In this document: piece after piece, positions 10,831-21,405 of the stretch
Layout of the letters: each line of letters opens with the position of its first letter
Numbering within the stretch: position 1 is the stretch's first letter
Source of the DNA: Cladobotryum mycophilum
Taxonomy: Eukaryota > Ascomycota > Sordariomycetes > Hypocreales > Hypocreaceae
NCBI GenBank assembly: GCA_036429605.1
Contig: CM071589.1
Location: 1,426,001 to 1,490,000 of the forward strand
Direction of reading: 5' to 3'
Length of the DNA stretch: 64,000 bases
Notes under the pieces: model-generated
The model's input: the letters and a program-made list of their open reading frames with translations, nothing else
The model's database searches: none
What the model was told of the DNA's origin: nothing
Translations under genes and position numbers: made by a program

Positions 10831-11571
10831 CGGGGCAACGGTCAGTCGTTACACGAGCAAAACAGAAACACTTTCCCGTCGCATGCGATAGCTCGTGAGC
10901 GGGCAGGGCAAGGCATGGCCAATCAACGACGCAGGTCCAGCCGCCTGCAGCTCTGGACCCTCCATCAGAATCAACAGAAGCTTGGGCCACTCATCTCTCG
11001 GGTCTGGCTGCCACTAGGTCGACTAAAATCTCTTGTCCCGGGCCCTTGTTTTTTGTCTTCCCTGGAGAGAGAGGGATGGAGGGAGGGAGAGAGAGACATA
11101 GGGTGATGAGTGTGTGGGGTTGACGTGATATCGCAGAGCTAGAATCTGATTTGCTGTGCTATCGATGATTTCTTTTTTCTCCCTTCTCCCTTCAATTTGT
11201 TAGTAAGCCTCCATGACACTAGTACAAATAGGGGATACAGACAAAAAAAGACTTCATACAGGTACGGAGTACAAGCATCAAGTATCGAGTACACGCTCAA
11301 CACGCGCACTCACTCAATTCTCTTCATGCATCAATTGCAGTATATGCACGAATCTAGTTAAAGCCCCCAAGCCCTCGATATTAATTAAAATAACACACAC
11401 GTACACACGCCCAACAATCCAATTGTCCCATGGGCGTTGGACCTTGTTGTTGCTATAACAACTCAATGCCATTTCCACTGACATTACGAGTTTTCATCAC
11501 ATGGCCTTGCCCAGTTTCCCCCCTCGCTCTGTGCTCTCTACCCTCTGTTCTCTGCACTCTGTGATCTGTGC

Positions 11572-11640
11572 TCTGCTGCTGCTGCTACTGCTGCTGCACC
11601 TTGTAAGACAGCGTCTATGCTGCTGCTGCTGTTGCTGCAG
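11572..11640 (+). repeat. CTG/CAG trinucleotide repeats
   Basis: Two CTG-rich stretches, 11572-11598 and 11619-11640, separated by about 20 bases. Both lie in noncoding sequence. Confidence 0.75.
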
Positions 11641-12916
11641 GTATCCGACCTCGGTTGTGTGTCTCGTCACACCATCCCAGTCCCCCCCAACATCTATATC
11701 ATCGAGTCAGTCAGCCATTCTACCAGACCTGCTCCTTTCTTACTTGTACCTTAAACCACATCCGCATCTGCATCCACATCTCATTGATCAAGGCACATCC
11801 ACAACTATCATATGATAACAGCAGTTCCTTACAACAAATAAACTCATTGCTTCCATGTCCCCCTCCCCCTTTAATCCTTAACCTTTCCACCATCTTACCT
11901 GCAACAAAAACTGACAGGGTCACAATCTTTTGTTCCTGACATTCAATTTTCGTTTGCCAACATCATTTGTCTCACTTGGTGTCATTGCTGGCTGGCTGGC
12001 TCAGCTCCTTTTGGCCCCCTCCCCAATCCTTCAATCGTTCCCTTGTTTCCTCATATACCCCCCAGCCAATCCCCTTCAAATGCTACCATTACATCACCGG
12101 AAGCTGCATCCACCCAGTGCCAATCAAATAGTTTTTCAAGACCGATATTGCCAGGCTTTCTTCTCACCGACCTCGTTTTTTGCTGTCACCACTCAGTACC
12201 CATACAATAACGCCAAGATACCACCTTGGAGATCGACTGTCAGCTGTTGTCTTGTGTCTTGTAGCAGTAGGTACTTACAAATGGTCTGCTAATTCCTAGG
12301 GTGCATCTGTACGTGTTGCCCGCAACTATGGACTAGGATCAACATGCATACAGGGCATTTGATCATGTTTCTCCGTAACTCGGTCTATTTTGCTTGGCGA
12401 GGTCGGGGTGCATGTGTCTATAAATATCCTGCTGCAAGTCCTTCTGGCTGGCTGGCTGGCTGAATATTTATTCCCTAGAGGGCAGCTTCACCGTGTCTTG
12501 TCGACCGAGTCAAACAATATGTCAACTAAACTTCTGATTCATCACGACTCTTCATTCCTAAATACAACACCAAATAGTATGCCGTAATCTTCCTTATCCA
12601 TCCCATCTTCTACAAAGATCATCCTTACACCACTAAACGATGCGATAATAAATGAAAAAAAAATTGAAAGAGAGAGAGAGATATATAAGGAGGAACCAAA
12701 CCGGAACCGATTCCATTTCCGAGAACCCCGTTTGAACCAGAACTTGTCTATACCTTACAATTTGATCGGGGGGTATATATATCTGAGCCCTTGTTTTTGT
12801 TTCGTGCTCTGTCGTCAAACCCCTCCTCATGAGAAAACGTACCAAGAAAATCCATATTGTTCACTCTTGCGAAAACCCCTATGCCCTCTATTGGTCGACT
12901 CGTGAAAATTATTCCA

Positions 12917-14210
12917 TCACGGTTCTACTTCTTTCGTATGTAGCACCTCCTGAGCGTGAAGCTTCGTCTGGTTCAATTCCCTCATGACGTACTCGTACGT
13001 GAGCATCGTCACTGTTGCGGCGGGGACAGCCCGCATCATGTTTGTACCCATTCCCGCGTAAAATGCTCGCCAGCCTTCTTCCTGGAGGATAGTCCGGAAT
13101 GTCATCAAAATACCCCTATATTTCGGTGACTTGGGGCGCAGTTGCTTCAACCCTGATCCCGAAACATCAATCTCATGTAAAAATTGCTCGCCTGCTACGG
13201 GTCGTCGTTGCGTTTGCAGTCGTGTTCGAATCACTTCGTGGGGATACGTAGCGCTGCTTGCAAGAATCTTGGATAGAATGGAGGCAGAGAGTATGCCGAC
13301 CCAATCTGCGCCGCCTCCTTCTGCTGCCACCTCTCCCATGCCCTGACCAGTAAATCTTGTCCTCAAATATTCATAAGCAGGAAACTGAACAGCTACGTGA
13401 GACAACCCCAACAAAGCTGGTGTAAGCCCCGAGTAAAAAGAAGAGAGTCCCTCTGATGTGTACATTTTCCGTGCAGCGTCAATTGTCGATCGGTAATGCC
13501 ATGGCGCATGAATTGTTGGTCTGGCTGTAGGTGTGTTTCCGGGCCTGGCTAGCATGTGATGGTGGGCTCTGGCCGAGTGTGGGTTGCTCTGTGACATGAG
13601 CCGGGTCTTGATGACCCAGATGGGGTTCGTGACAATGGTACTGCTCCCCCGGCGATGATTGAGGACCAAAAGTTTACTAAATGGGTATTTTCTAATCGTC
13701 CTAGACTTAGTCTAGGCCACAAACGGACATGTGCAACGGGTTACTCACCATGATATTGGAATAAGAATGTCTTGCTCTTGTTGTAGACGGTAAACCAGAC
13801 GGCCCATGTAGGCAGGTATCCGAGAACAATAGGTCCCAGCCCTCGATACAAGCCCCGAACACCCTCCTCGCGCAAGATGACCTTGGCAGTTCCTACCAGT
13901 CCGTTGTACAGCTTTGGGTGACCAACGTGCCGGCCCTTATCCACGAGATGGAACCCCCTTGCGCCTGGAGCTTGGTCTTTATGACGTCGAGCGGGCAGGT
14001 CACTATACCTGACGTGAAGCCGCCAATGGCACCGGCCAAGGCATTGAACTGAGCGTCAGAGGCGGATGCTGTCCATCGCTGCAGCGGGGTCAAGCCCCCG
14101 GCGGAGTGCATTGCAGAATCGGCGGCGGCGGCGGCGGCGAGTCGATAGGGGGATGGCGCATGATCTGAAGAAGAGGATTGGGTGTCTTGGGAGGATTGGT
14201 CGTGAGACAT
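12917..14210 (-). CDS. YIA6: mitochondrial NAD+/nucleotide carrier (YIA6/NDT1-like)
   Basis: Inner-membrane carrier of the SLC25 family; the closest match I recall is the yeast NAD+ importer YIA6. Two exons: 14210-13749 and 13676-12917, with a 72-base intron. All three carrier signatures are present: PLDVIKTKLQAQ, PIWVIKTRLMSQ and YPHEVIRTRLQTQ. The phrases RGLYRGLGPIVLGYLPTW and SFYSGLTPALLGLSHVAVQFP fit the NAD+/pyrimidine nucleotide/FAD subgroup. Two single-base gaps break the frame, at C13954-13958 and C13646-13650 (plus strand). One extra C in each gives LQAQGGFHLVDKGRHVG and SIIAGGSSTIVTNP and a total of 407 residues, divisible by three. A Ser/Ala-rich N-terminal extension of about 55 residues and a roughly 30-residue insert after the second signature are longer than in yeast. 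Confidence 0.87.
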
Positions 14211-15773
14211 CACCTCCGGTTAGGTCGGGTGCACAGCTTGGATTCAAGATCTGACGTTATGGAACCCCCCGGCAAACCACCCGTCCCTGATTTTTTTTTG
14301 ATATAAGATCCGCGTGGCTCTTCTTCTTCGTTCGGAGGAGTCCTCGGCGTATCTTGATGCCGTCGAGGACGCCTCGTGAGGATCGGTTTCGTATAGGTAA
14401 TTTCAGCAAAACTTTGCCCTTTTTTCCTTTATTTATTCCCAAAACTCTGTTATGATGTATCTGGATTCCGTTCGGTCCAGGAAAGTCCGGGTACTGCGGG
14501 GAACGCTCCCACGCGCAGCAGCCGTCCTTGCCTAGCGAACGCCGCCGGCCATTGACTTTGGACGTGGTAAAGAGAGAGTCGTCTAGGGTGCGAGATGGCG
14601 TGGGAGGGGGAGGTAAACGTCAGTCGGATCGTGAGGTATTGTTGGCGACGGCACGAGGAAGCGGAATGGGTGGAGGAGGAAGTTGAAAAGAGAAGAGTGG
14701 GAGAAAGCGGATCGGGAATGCTGGGCTGGGCTGGGCCAGTTGTTTTCATAGTGGGGTGGAGCTAAAGCTTCGGGGGTTTGGCAGTGGAGACTGTCACCTG
14801 TTACAGCGAGCGAATCTTCGGGTCGCTACAAGCTCTGGAGAGTTTGGCCTGTTCAGCGGGTGTCCAGGGCGCTCTTAGGCGATTACCACGCTGAGGGAAT
14901 GCTCCGTAGTGGAGGCAATGATTGGAATGGGTCCATCCACGGGTGGATGTTGGAGAATCTGGCCAGCCTTGTCTGCTGCATTACGTAGACGGGAAACTAC
15001 GGCATAATGGGAAGAAATGACGCACAGCTAGGATGATCCTCATTCACCCGCTCGCTCGCTCGCTCACCCACTCACTCACTGATGCGCGCCTTGGCCATGA
15101 CATGATATCGAGTATTGAGAGCTGCTGTTCAGTGGCACATGGATATGCATGTGGTCTGATCTAACAATACATGAATAGAACAGGTCCATTACTACGGTCC
15201 AGCGGATGCTCATTGTATAATCTCCAATCAACGCCATCTCTTGAGTCCTAAATAGGTATGCATGGGTATTTTCGGAATCAAAACAAGATCAGATGGCCCT
15301 ACCACGCTTGCTTCTCCCCTCTAGGCAATACACAGTAATATGTGCATCATACTACATGTGGCTGCTGGGCCATCGTCACATGCTGGGTCATTGGCCCGGC
15401 TATTTCAACATGCACCCTCAGCATCCATGCCAGCTCCAGGCAGGTTCAACGTCTCGCGGATATGCAAGAGACTTGCCCGAAGATGATACACACACTAGCG
15501 ATGGGCCGAGATAGAAAGGTAACTTCAGGTTGCCTTTCAGCTTGCGATAAATGCTGCCCTCTTGCTTAATCGTATAATACTATATATACCTATCTGTAGA
15601 TACACGGCATAATGTGGGCCACGTTAATGTACCTCGGGATGTGTCCTAAAAAACTGAGTTTTTACGGTAATACAAACATCGAGCCCCTTTTGCTTGATCT
15701 TAATAGATTGGCCCTATATTGGCATATATGTTACCGCTACATATCTAATATAGTAAGGGGCTGTCAAGGCAAC
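14211..15773. other. intergenic region between carrier and NLR gene
   Basis: 1.5 kb without a supportable gene. It includes the promoter of the NAD+ carrier, a T9 run at 14290-14298, and a CGCT/CACT tetranucleotide stretch near 15048-15080. Between 15560 and 15770 the sequence is AT-rich. Confidence 0.5.
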
Positions 15774-18700
15774 TTAATTCGAAGGGAAAGGCGCTGCCAT
15801 TTTACCAACCTCATATCCCTTTCCGACATATTTAACAAGCAAGCCTCCTACCCTCCATGCTGTTTCGCTTTTCGTCTCAACCTGACCGCCATGCTCTTTC
15901 AGAAGCTTCATGATGGCTTTACGGTGCAAGTGAATTGCCATGCGCAGGGGCGTACATCGATCACGAGCCACCGCGTTAACATCGGCGCCGTGATCAAGGA
16001 GCAACCCCACGAGCTTTTCGTGACCTCCTATTATTGCGTAGTGAAGGGGCGTCATCGAGAAGACCGAGGCCATCTGGTTCACGAGCTTCTTCATCACCCA
16101 CCGAACCGGGAGTATCGATTTCTGTGATTGAATTTCTCGTTCGATTAGGCGACAGTAGGCTTCCTCGAGGCCAAAGAATGCGACCAAGTGTAGAGCATCC
16201 ATTTCGTGGGCCGTGTAGCTGCGATAACGCGAATCCTTGTCTAGATAAGGGATGGATGGTGACAGAAACCTGGCCGACGCATGCACCTTGGCCTCGTTCT
16301 GGAGGAACTTGTTGATCAGTCCGGGACTCGCCGAGGTGTTGCGAACGTGATGGCCCCATTTCGATGCTGCGTACTCGTAGAACGGGTGATTCTCACGCCA
16401 ATGGCATTCATCTTCCCGGGGCGGATCATGGAGTAAAAGATATGTGACACAGGCTCTTGCCATCTCGGCATCTGGCCGAGGGTTCTTGTTCGAACTGAAG
16501 TATTCATGCGTAGTGTGATGGACAAGTTGGACGTGCTTGGTTTCTGGGTGGACCGTGATGAGACCAAGACAGATGGATAAGATTCTTTCTATGGGCACTA
16601 GGTCTAGTTGGCTTGACTGATTGACTTCGCTCTCCTCGATCATGGCAGCTGCAAGAGCGTGCTGTAACTCGTCGCTGGTCATCTGTCGCCGCGCGCATGA
16701 GACCAACAAAAGGGCCCGTGTCGCAAGAGTCCCGGATCGACGCTGAATCCGCTCCAGGGTTTTAGCATATATGTTTTCCAGCAGCTCCGCTCTTTGGGAA
16801 CGAGGTCCTCCAGGGACTACTTGCAACTCGCCTAGGGCCTCTCTTAGTTTCTCCGCAGATGACACCTCGTGGATGAGATTTATATAGAGACGCGCGATGA
16901 GAAACCTTGTTTCTTGTTAGCAAGACATTGCCCCCGCTTAGATACATGTATTTAAGAGCGATGCAACGTACACTCCATCTGCCGCCTCTAGGATATCCCT
17001 TTTGGCCTCGTCTAGGAGCTCCTGGTGCCCGCTGACCCAACTTCGATATATGTGCAGGAGCCGGCCTGTCAAGTATGCCTCAATATCTTGCCGTGAGGAG
17101 ACGATTTCCTTGAATTGGGCAACTCGAAACATCCCCGTGATCTTTGAATCGGGCCGCGACGTCACAAAAATATTCGCTCCGTACTCCCCTTGCAAGTCGA
17201 AGAGTTTCTCCAAGATCTCCTTTCTGCATTGGCATTCGTCGAGTGCATCGACAATGATAAAGACATGTTTCAACCTCTGCATGACGTGCCCAAGAGCGCT
17301 GGAGAGACCCTTTTGACTTGGCCTAGGTTCTTCGTCTCTCTTGTCGTAAAGTATCTTACAGCAGTCTTCTACCGCGTCCGCCGCATGCGCAAGCTGCCTG
17401 AGAAATGTAGCCAGCAGGTTATTGAGGTCTTGCTCTGGCTGCTGCGCATAGTCCAAGTAAAGATACGCAACGCCGACGCTCGGATCTTGCCGCGTTGAGA
17501 AGAGATGGTCGATGACAATCGAGGTTATCATCGTCTTCCCAACGCCAGGGAATCCTGTGCAGACCAATGTTTGACTCCGCCCGTCTATCCATCTCTGGAA
17601 GTCGATGGACGTGAGAAACCATTGACCAGTGCCCTCGTATCTGATTTCGCGGAGTCTGCTCTGGTAATCACCCTGGCGATTCACTGTGAGCCAGTCGAGA
17701 ATGCGCTCCTTTTCTGTGGTGTCAGCCGACATCTCCAACTTTTCCACACCTGCGAACATGTTTAACATTGATTGATGCTTAAAAAAAAAATTAAGACCTA
17801 GAATCTTGGATAGACTAACGCCTGCCAACCATCTTCATCCGCAATTCGTACTCCTCCATCACGTCCAATATTGTCTGCTGCATTTCAACCGTGCTCGCGG
17901 GGATCGTTTGGAGCAGATCTTTCGCATACGCGGCGGCCGCCATAGCTGCATATCCCTGCCAGTTGTCATTCTTGTGCGTGTCGGAATAGTCGCAGATCCC
18001 CCGAATGACCAGGCAAGGAAAATGATTCATCAACCCTGCACACTCCATCTCAAAACACAGGATATTCTTCTCTTTGGCTAGCTTATCACGCATGATGGCA
18101 TCCTTCATCAGCTGGTTCGCCGAAGCGATGGTGCCATAATGAACGGCCGGATTATTCTCGAATTGGGTCCGCTCGCGTCGGGACACTAGGTTTGCATCGC
18201 TCGCCAAGTCTTCGATTGGTCTCTTTGGGTCACGAGTAACTTCAGCCTTGAAGAGCCTGTCTGTGTCTGACGGGGGCCGCTTGAACTCAGCTTCCAGCCT
18301 CAGATTGCTCTTGAGGAGGGCATCAATCATCTCTTGGAGGCGATGGCCTTTACTCCTGTGCCGGGCCTGAACCTCTGTCACGGCTGATCGGAGAAGTGTT
18401 GGCGGTAGGTTCAAAATCCGCGTGTGTTCAAAGGCTTGACCTTGTTTATTCTTGCCAAAGTCGTACTGGAAGACACCAGTACGCCCATCGCGAGCGGCGC
18501 TGACTACGATGTCTCCCAGTCGGATATCATGTTCCTCAGTTGGAGCTCCGCCCCCAATACCGACCATCAAGCCGATCCTAATATTTGGAAAGCTGCCGAG
18601 CATGTTCGCTGCTGCTCTAGACGCGGAATCTGTTCCGTACTCGCCGTCTGACAAGGCAGTAATGACGACGTTATGTTGCGCAATCTTCCCCAACGAGTAG

Positions 18701-18828
18701 ACATTGTTATCGTTAGGCTGCACGTACGCGGGCTTTGGATGTGATTCATCGAGAAATTCTTGTGCAGCGATAAGTTCTGGCAAGATGGCGCAGATCCATC
18801 CGACGGTATAGATGCCAGGTTTAGACAT
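15774..18828 (-). CDS. NOD-like receptor: PNP-NACHT-ankyrin
   Basis: Fungal NLR, a family linked to non-self recognition and heterokaryon incompatibility. Three exons are inferred: 18828-17820, 17749-16972 and 16905-15774 (introns of 70 and 66 bases), giving 972 residues with no frame break. Residues 1-300 form a nucleoside-phosphorylase-like domain (LMVGIGGGAP, FEMECAG, GICDYSDTHKN). The NACHT ATPase follows with Walker A GFPGVGKT at 402-409 and a Walker B-type HVFIIVDALDEC near 485-496. A helical region leads to a short C-terminal ankyrin part (about 850-930) with one clear repeat (TPLHYAIIGGHEKL, LLLDHGADVNA) and one weaker repeat after it. The low ankyrin number is modest for the class. 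The ligand is unknown. All key nucleotide-binding residues are present, so it looks functional. Confidence 0.92.
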
Positions 18829-18944
18829 GTTTCTTCAACGGAGATGGTTGATATGAGAGAAAGACAAAGATGACGGTGAAAAGCGAGGAGTTTGGTAATA
18901 GGATCAAGGGCCTAAACCGCATTATGAGGAACTTGTCCTCATGA

Positions 18945-18970
18945 GAGGAGGGGAGGAGGGGAGGAGGGGA
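18945..18970 (+). repeat. GAGGAGGG tandem repeat
   Basis: About three units of a purine octamer, 117-142 bases upstream of the NLR start codon. Confidence 0.75.
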
Positions 18971-19767
18971 CGTAGGTTGCCTAACCGCCAGCCTTGTGTG
19001 GCTGAAGCTATCACGCCCCCTCCTCTGCCATGCATTTCTTTACCAAAGCATCCATTTAGAATAACTTCCCCGTCTCATTGGCTGGATGCTCGTTAAGGAT
19101 GCCAAAAACGTGTCGTAGCCGTAGCCGTAGCCGCCCGTAAGGCACACCCTCTGTTGTTTTCGTTAAAACACGTAAAGCCATGGCCCTTATTGGTCCGATC
19201 CTTCTGCAATTTCTATACGTCATTGTCAAAATTGCAGCTAAAATTAGCTCAGCCTATCCTCATCTTGAGACTCCTTGCAGAATAAGTAGACTCTTTTTTC
19301 TTTGTTTTCTCCCTCTCCTTATCCTAAAACCATTCCGGTATCAGTTGACTTACCACTTCACAGGGCGCTGCAATAAAAAAAAACATGCGGATTCTACTTC
19401 CACGCAGCTACTACCAGAACGAGGGAAGGCTTAAGACTCCTTAAGCAAGCTGGTATGCGAAAAACTAACTTTGCTGGTGGGGAGCCCTTTTTGTACCCAA
19501 AAAAGTGTCTTGGTGAAATAATAGATTTCTGCAAGCAAACTCTTCACCCTCAAATCTTGTTTCTGTCATCACAAATGGGAGTCTGTGTCAAAGAGGCCTT
19601 CCTTTAAATGCATTGCCAGAATATCGACATCCTAGCCCGTCAGTTTGCGATTCGTTCGACGAAGTCATGGAAATAGAAATCGGTCGAGGACCTGGAGATC
19701 AAGTCACAAAGTAAGATATACTGTAATATTTGAATTTCGAAACCGTTGGCTTCCTTGGCCATCAAGG

Positions 19768-19847
19768 GGTGGAAGAAAAACACGGGTCTTGATCGACACC
19801 TTTTCAGTGTAAGTTCAGTGGTCAACGACTCGTGTTTTTCTTCCACC
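19768..19847. repeat. palindromic element, copy A
   Basis: Left arm 19768-19797 and right arm 19818-19847 are inverted copies. The outer 17 bases pair perfectly (arm begins GGTGGAAGAAAAACACG) and 24 of 30 pair overall, with a 20-base spacer. A related sequence lies at 46434-46501 and aligns without gaps. Confidence 0.8.
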
Positions 19848-20160
19848 GCGTGGCCTCCAACCCCTCTGGGACCCCCCTTGACGTCTTTCCGACGCTAGCC
19901 CCACCGTTACCTTCTCCGGTTCCGACCGAAGCCAGGACGGTTGCTTAAAATGGAAACGTTCCGCAATCACGTGCATGACCAGTCCCGTTCGTTCAATACG
20001 GAGCCAATAGATTGACCAGAAAAGAAGATGACATTCTCGCCCAATCACGTGACGTCCCGAGCTTGTTCCCAAGTTTTGCGGTTTTGCCGAAAAACGTCCC
20101 CATTTCGCGCATCAAGGACGACAATCCCCAAATCGCCAACCCCCTCCTCCGAGCGCAAAC

Positions 20161-20769
20161 ATGGTTTCTCTCGCCCCCTACGTCCTGCGACGGCCCTGGC
20201 TGGCCAAGCTTCTCACTCCCGCTGCCAATTGGTACGCTGGTGCCGCTGGTTACCGACAGCTCGGCCTCAGGTACGAACCAAAACTTCGCATTTACAGCAC
20301 AACAAACAACCTACCCCCCGGGGGCCCTTTTCCCCTACTCTCGAATGCATATTTATACTCGGCATAAGATCGCACGATGCTATGAATTGAGATACAGGAC
20401 AAAGACTGGGACAAGGATTGGTGGGCTGACGTTGCGGCATATTAGATACGATGACCTCCTCGAGGAGGAGAACGAGGCCATGCAAGTCGCCCTGAAGCGT
20501 CTCTCCGCCAAGGACTCCTACGAGCGCATCTACCGCATTCGTCGCGGTGTTCAGTGCAGTTACCAGCAGAAGATTCTCCCCAAGGACCAGTGGACCAAGC
20601 CCGAAGAGGTACGGGGGCAACCTCTTATATCGCTTTTTTCGATACCCGGGTTCTCGGCTAACACTACCGATAGGATGTCCCTTACATGCGAACCATCCTT
20701 GCGCAGGTCGAGGCTGAGTTGGCTGAGAAGGATGCTCTGGACTCCATGACTGTTATCAAGAAGCACTAA
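20161..20769 (+). CDS. QCR7: cytochrome bc1 complex subunit 7 (QCR7)
   Basis: Small matrix-side subunit of respiratory complex III. Three exons are inferred: 20161-20270, 20446-20608 and 20674-20769, giving 122 residues, the usual family length. Exon 1 encodes MVSLAPYVLRRPWL and YRQLGLR. Exon 2 starts in the RYDDLLEEEN motif and reads ALKRLSAKDSYERIYRIRR. Exon 3 starts DVPYMRTIL and ends VIKKH. Donors are GTACGA and GTACGG, acceptors TAG. The long first intron (175 bases) contains a C/G-rich run. Identity is by direct resemblance to yeast Qcr7. Confidence 0.93.
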
Positions 20770-21405
20770 AAAGACAACTCGGTTCAATGGGAAGTGGGAT
20801 ATGTACGTGATAACGTTATGATGCTAGAGGGGTGGTGGTTAAAGGCCCAGACGGTCTTTTGTACCTTATTTATAGACACAGTCTGACTGACCGACCCGCT
20901 TGCCCATTCGTTTGCCTTGCATATTTGTCTTCAACGTCTTCATTACTCCAAGTGATGCTTTTACTGTACAACAAGTCAGACACCCGCAAGCGCTGTTGGG
21001 ATGCCTTCTCCTAAATGCTCCAGTTCTTCTTCCCCTCCGGCCCTCCTACCCATAATAAACACTCAGCCTCGAGACTCCGAGGCTGCCGCTCTATGCTAAG
21101 AGCTGCTAGCCCCAACAACTTTTTCTTTCCATCTCGACAAAAATTATACAGGGATCCTGCCGAGACGCCAGAACGCCGAATTAGAGTCGCTGCACATCTG
21201 CCACCGCCGTCTTATACCTCACGGCCCTTGCTAGCATATGGACTTGGCGGGATGAGAGATAGACAATGCCGTTTCTCATACCATCCAACATTTGTCCCGG
21301 ATGCGTAACATGCAACAACTCTCCTCCCCCAAATCGCTCTGTATGCCATATGCTGCAATGGGATTGGGGTTATGGTTACCATCGCAAAGTTTCAACATCC
21401 CCCTT
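20770..21405. other. intergenic, converging 3' ends
   Basis: 3' flanks of QCR7 and the ubiquitin protease. I see no coding or structural feature. Confidence 0.5.

Larger units (their letters stand above)
10556..12916. other. long gene-free region with microsatellites
   Basis: 2.3 kb without a supportable gene. It contains the GA tract above, a second GA-rich stretch (11065-11100), CTG repeats (11572-11598 and 11619-11640), GGCT repeats (11985-12000 and 12440-12462) and one TACGGAGTA motif (11263-11271). Short open frames here are not protein-like. It may hold untranslated or noncoding transcripts, which I cannot test. Confidence 0.5.
18829..20160. other. divergent NLR/QCR7 intergenic region
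   Basis: 1.3 kb between divergent starts. It carries a GGGGAGGA repeat (18945-18970), a GTAGCC triple repeat (19114-19132), AT-rich sequence (19180-19700) and a strong inverted repeat (19768-19847, listed separately). No coding region is supported. Confidence 0.5.

Noticed and set aside
15774..17828. Separate ankyrin and NACHT genes as suggested by separate reading frames
   Set aside because: Two short GT-AG introns (17750-17819 and 16906-16971) join them to the PNP exon with a total length divisible by three.
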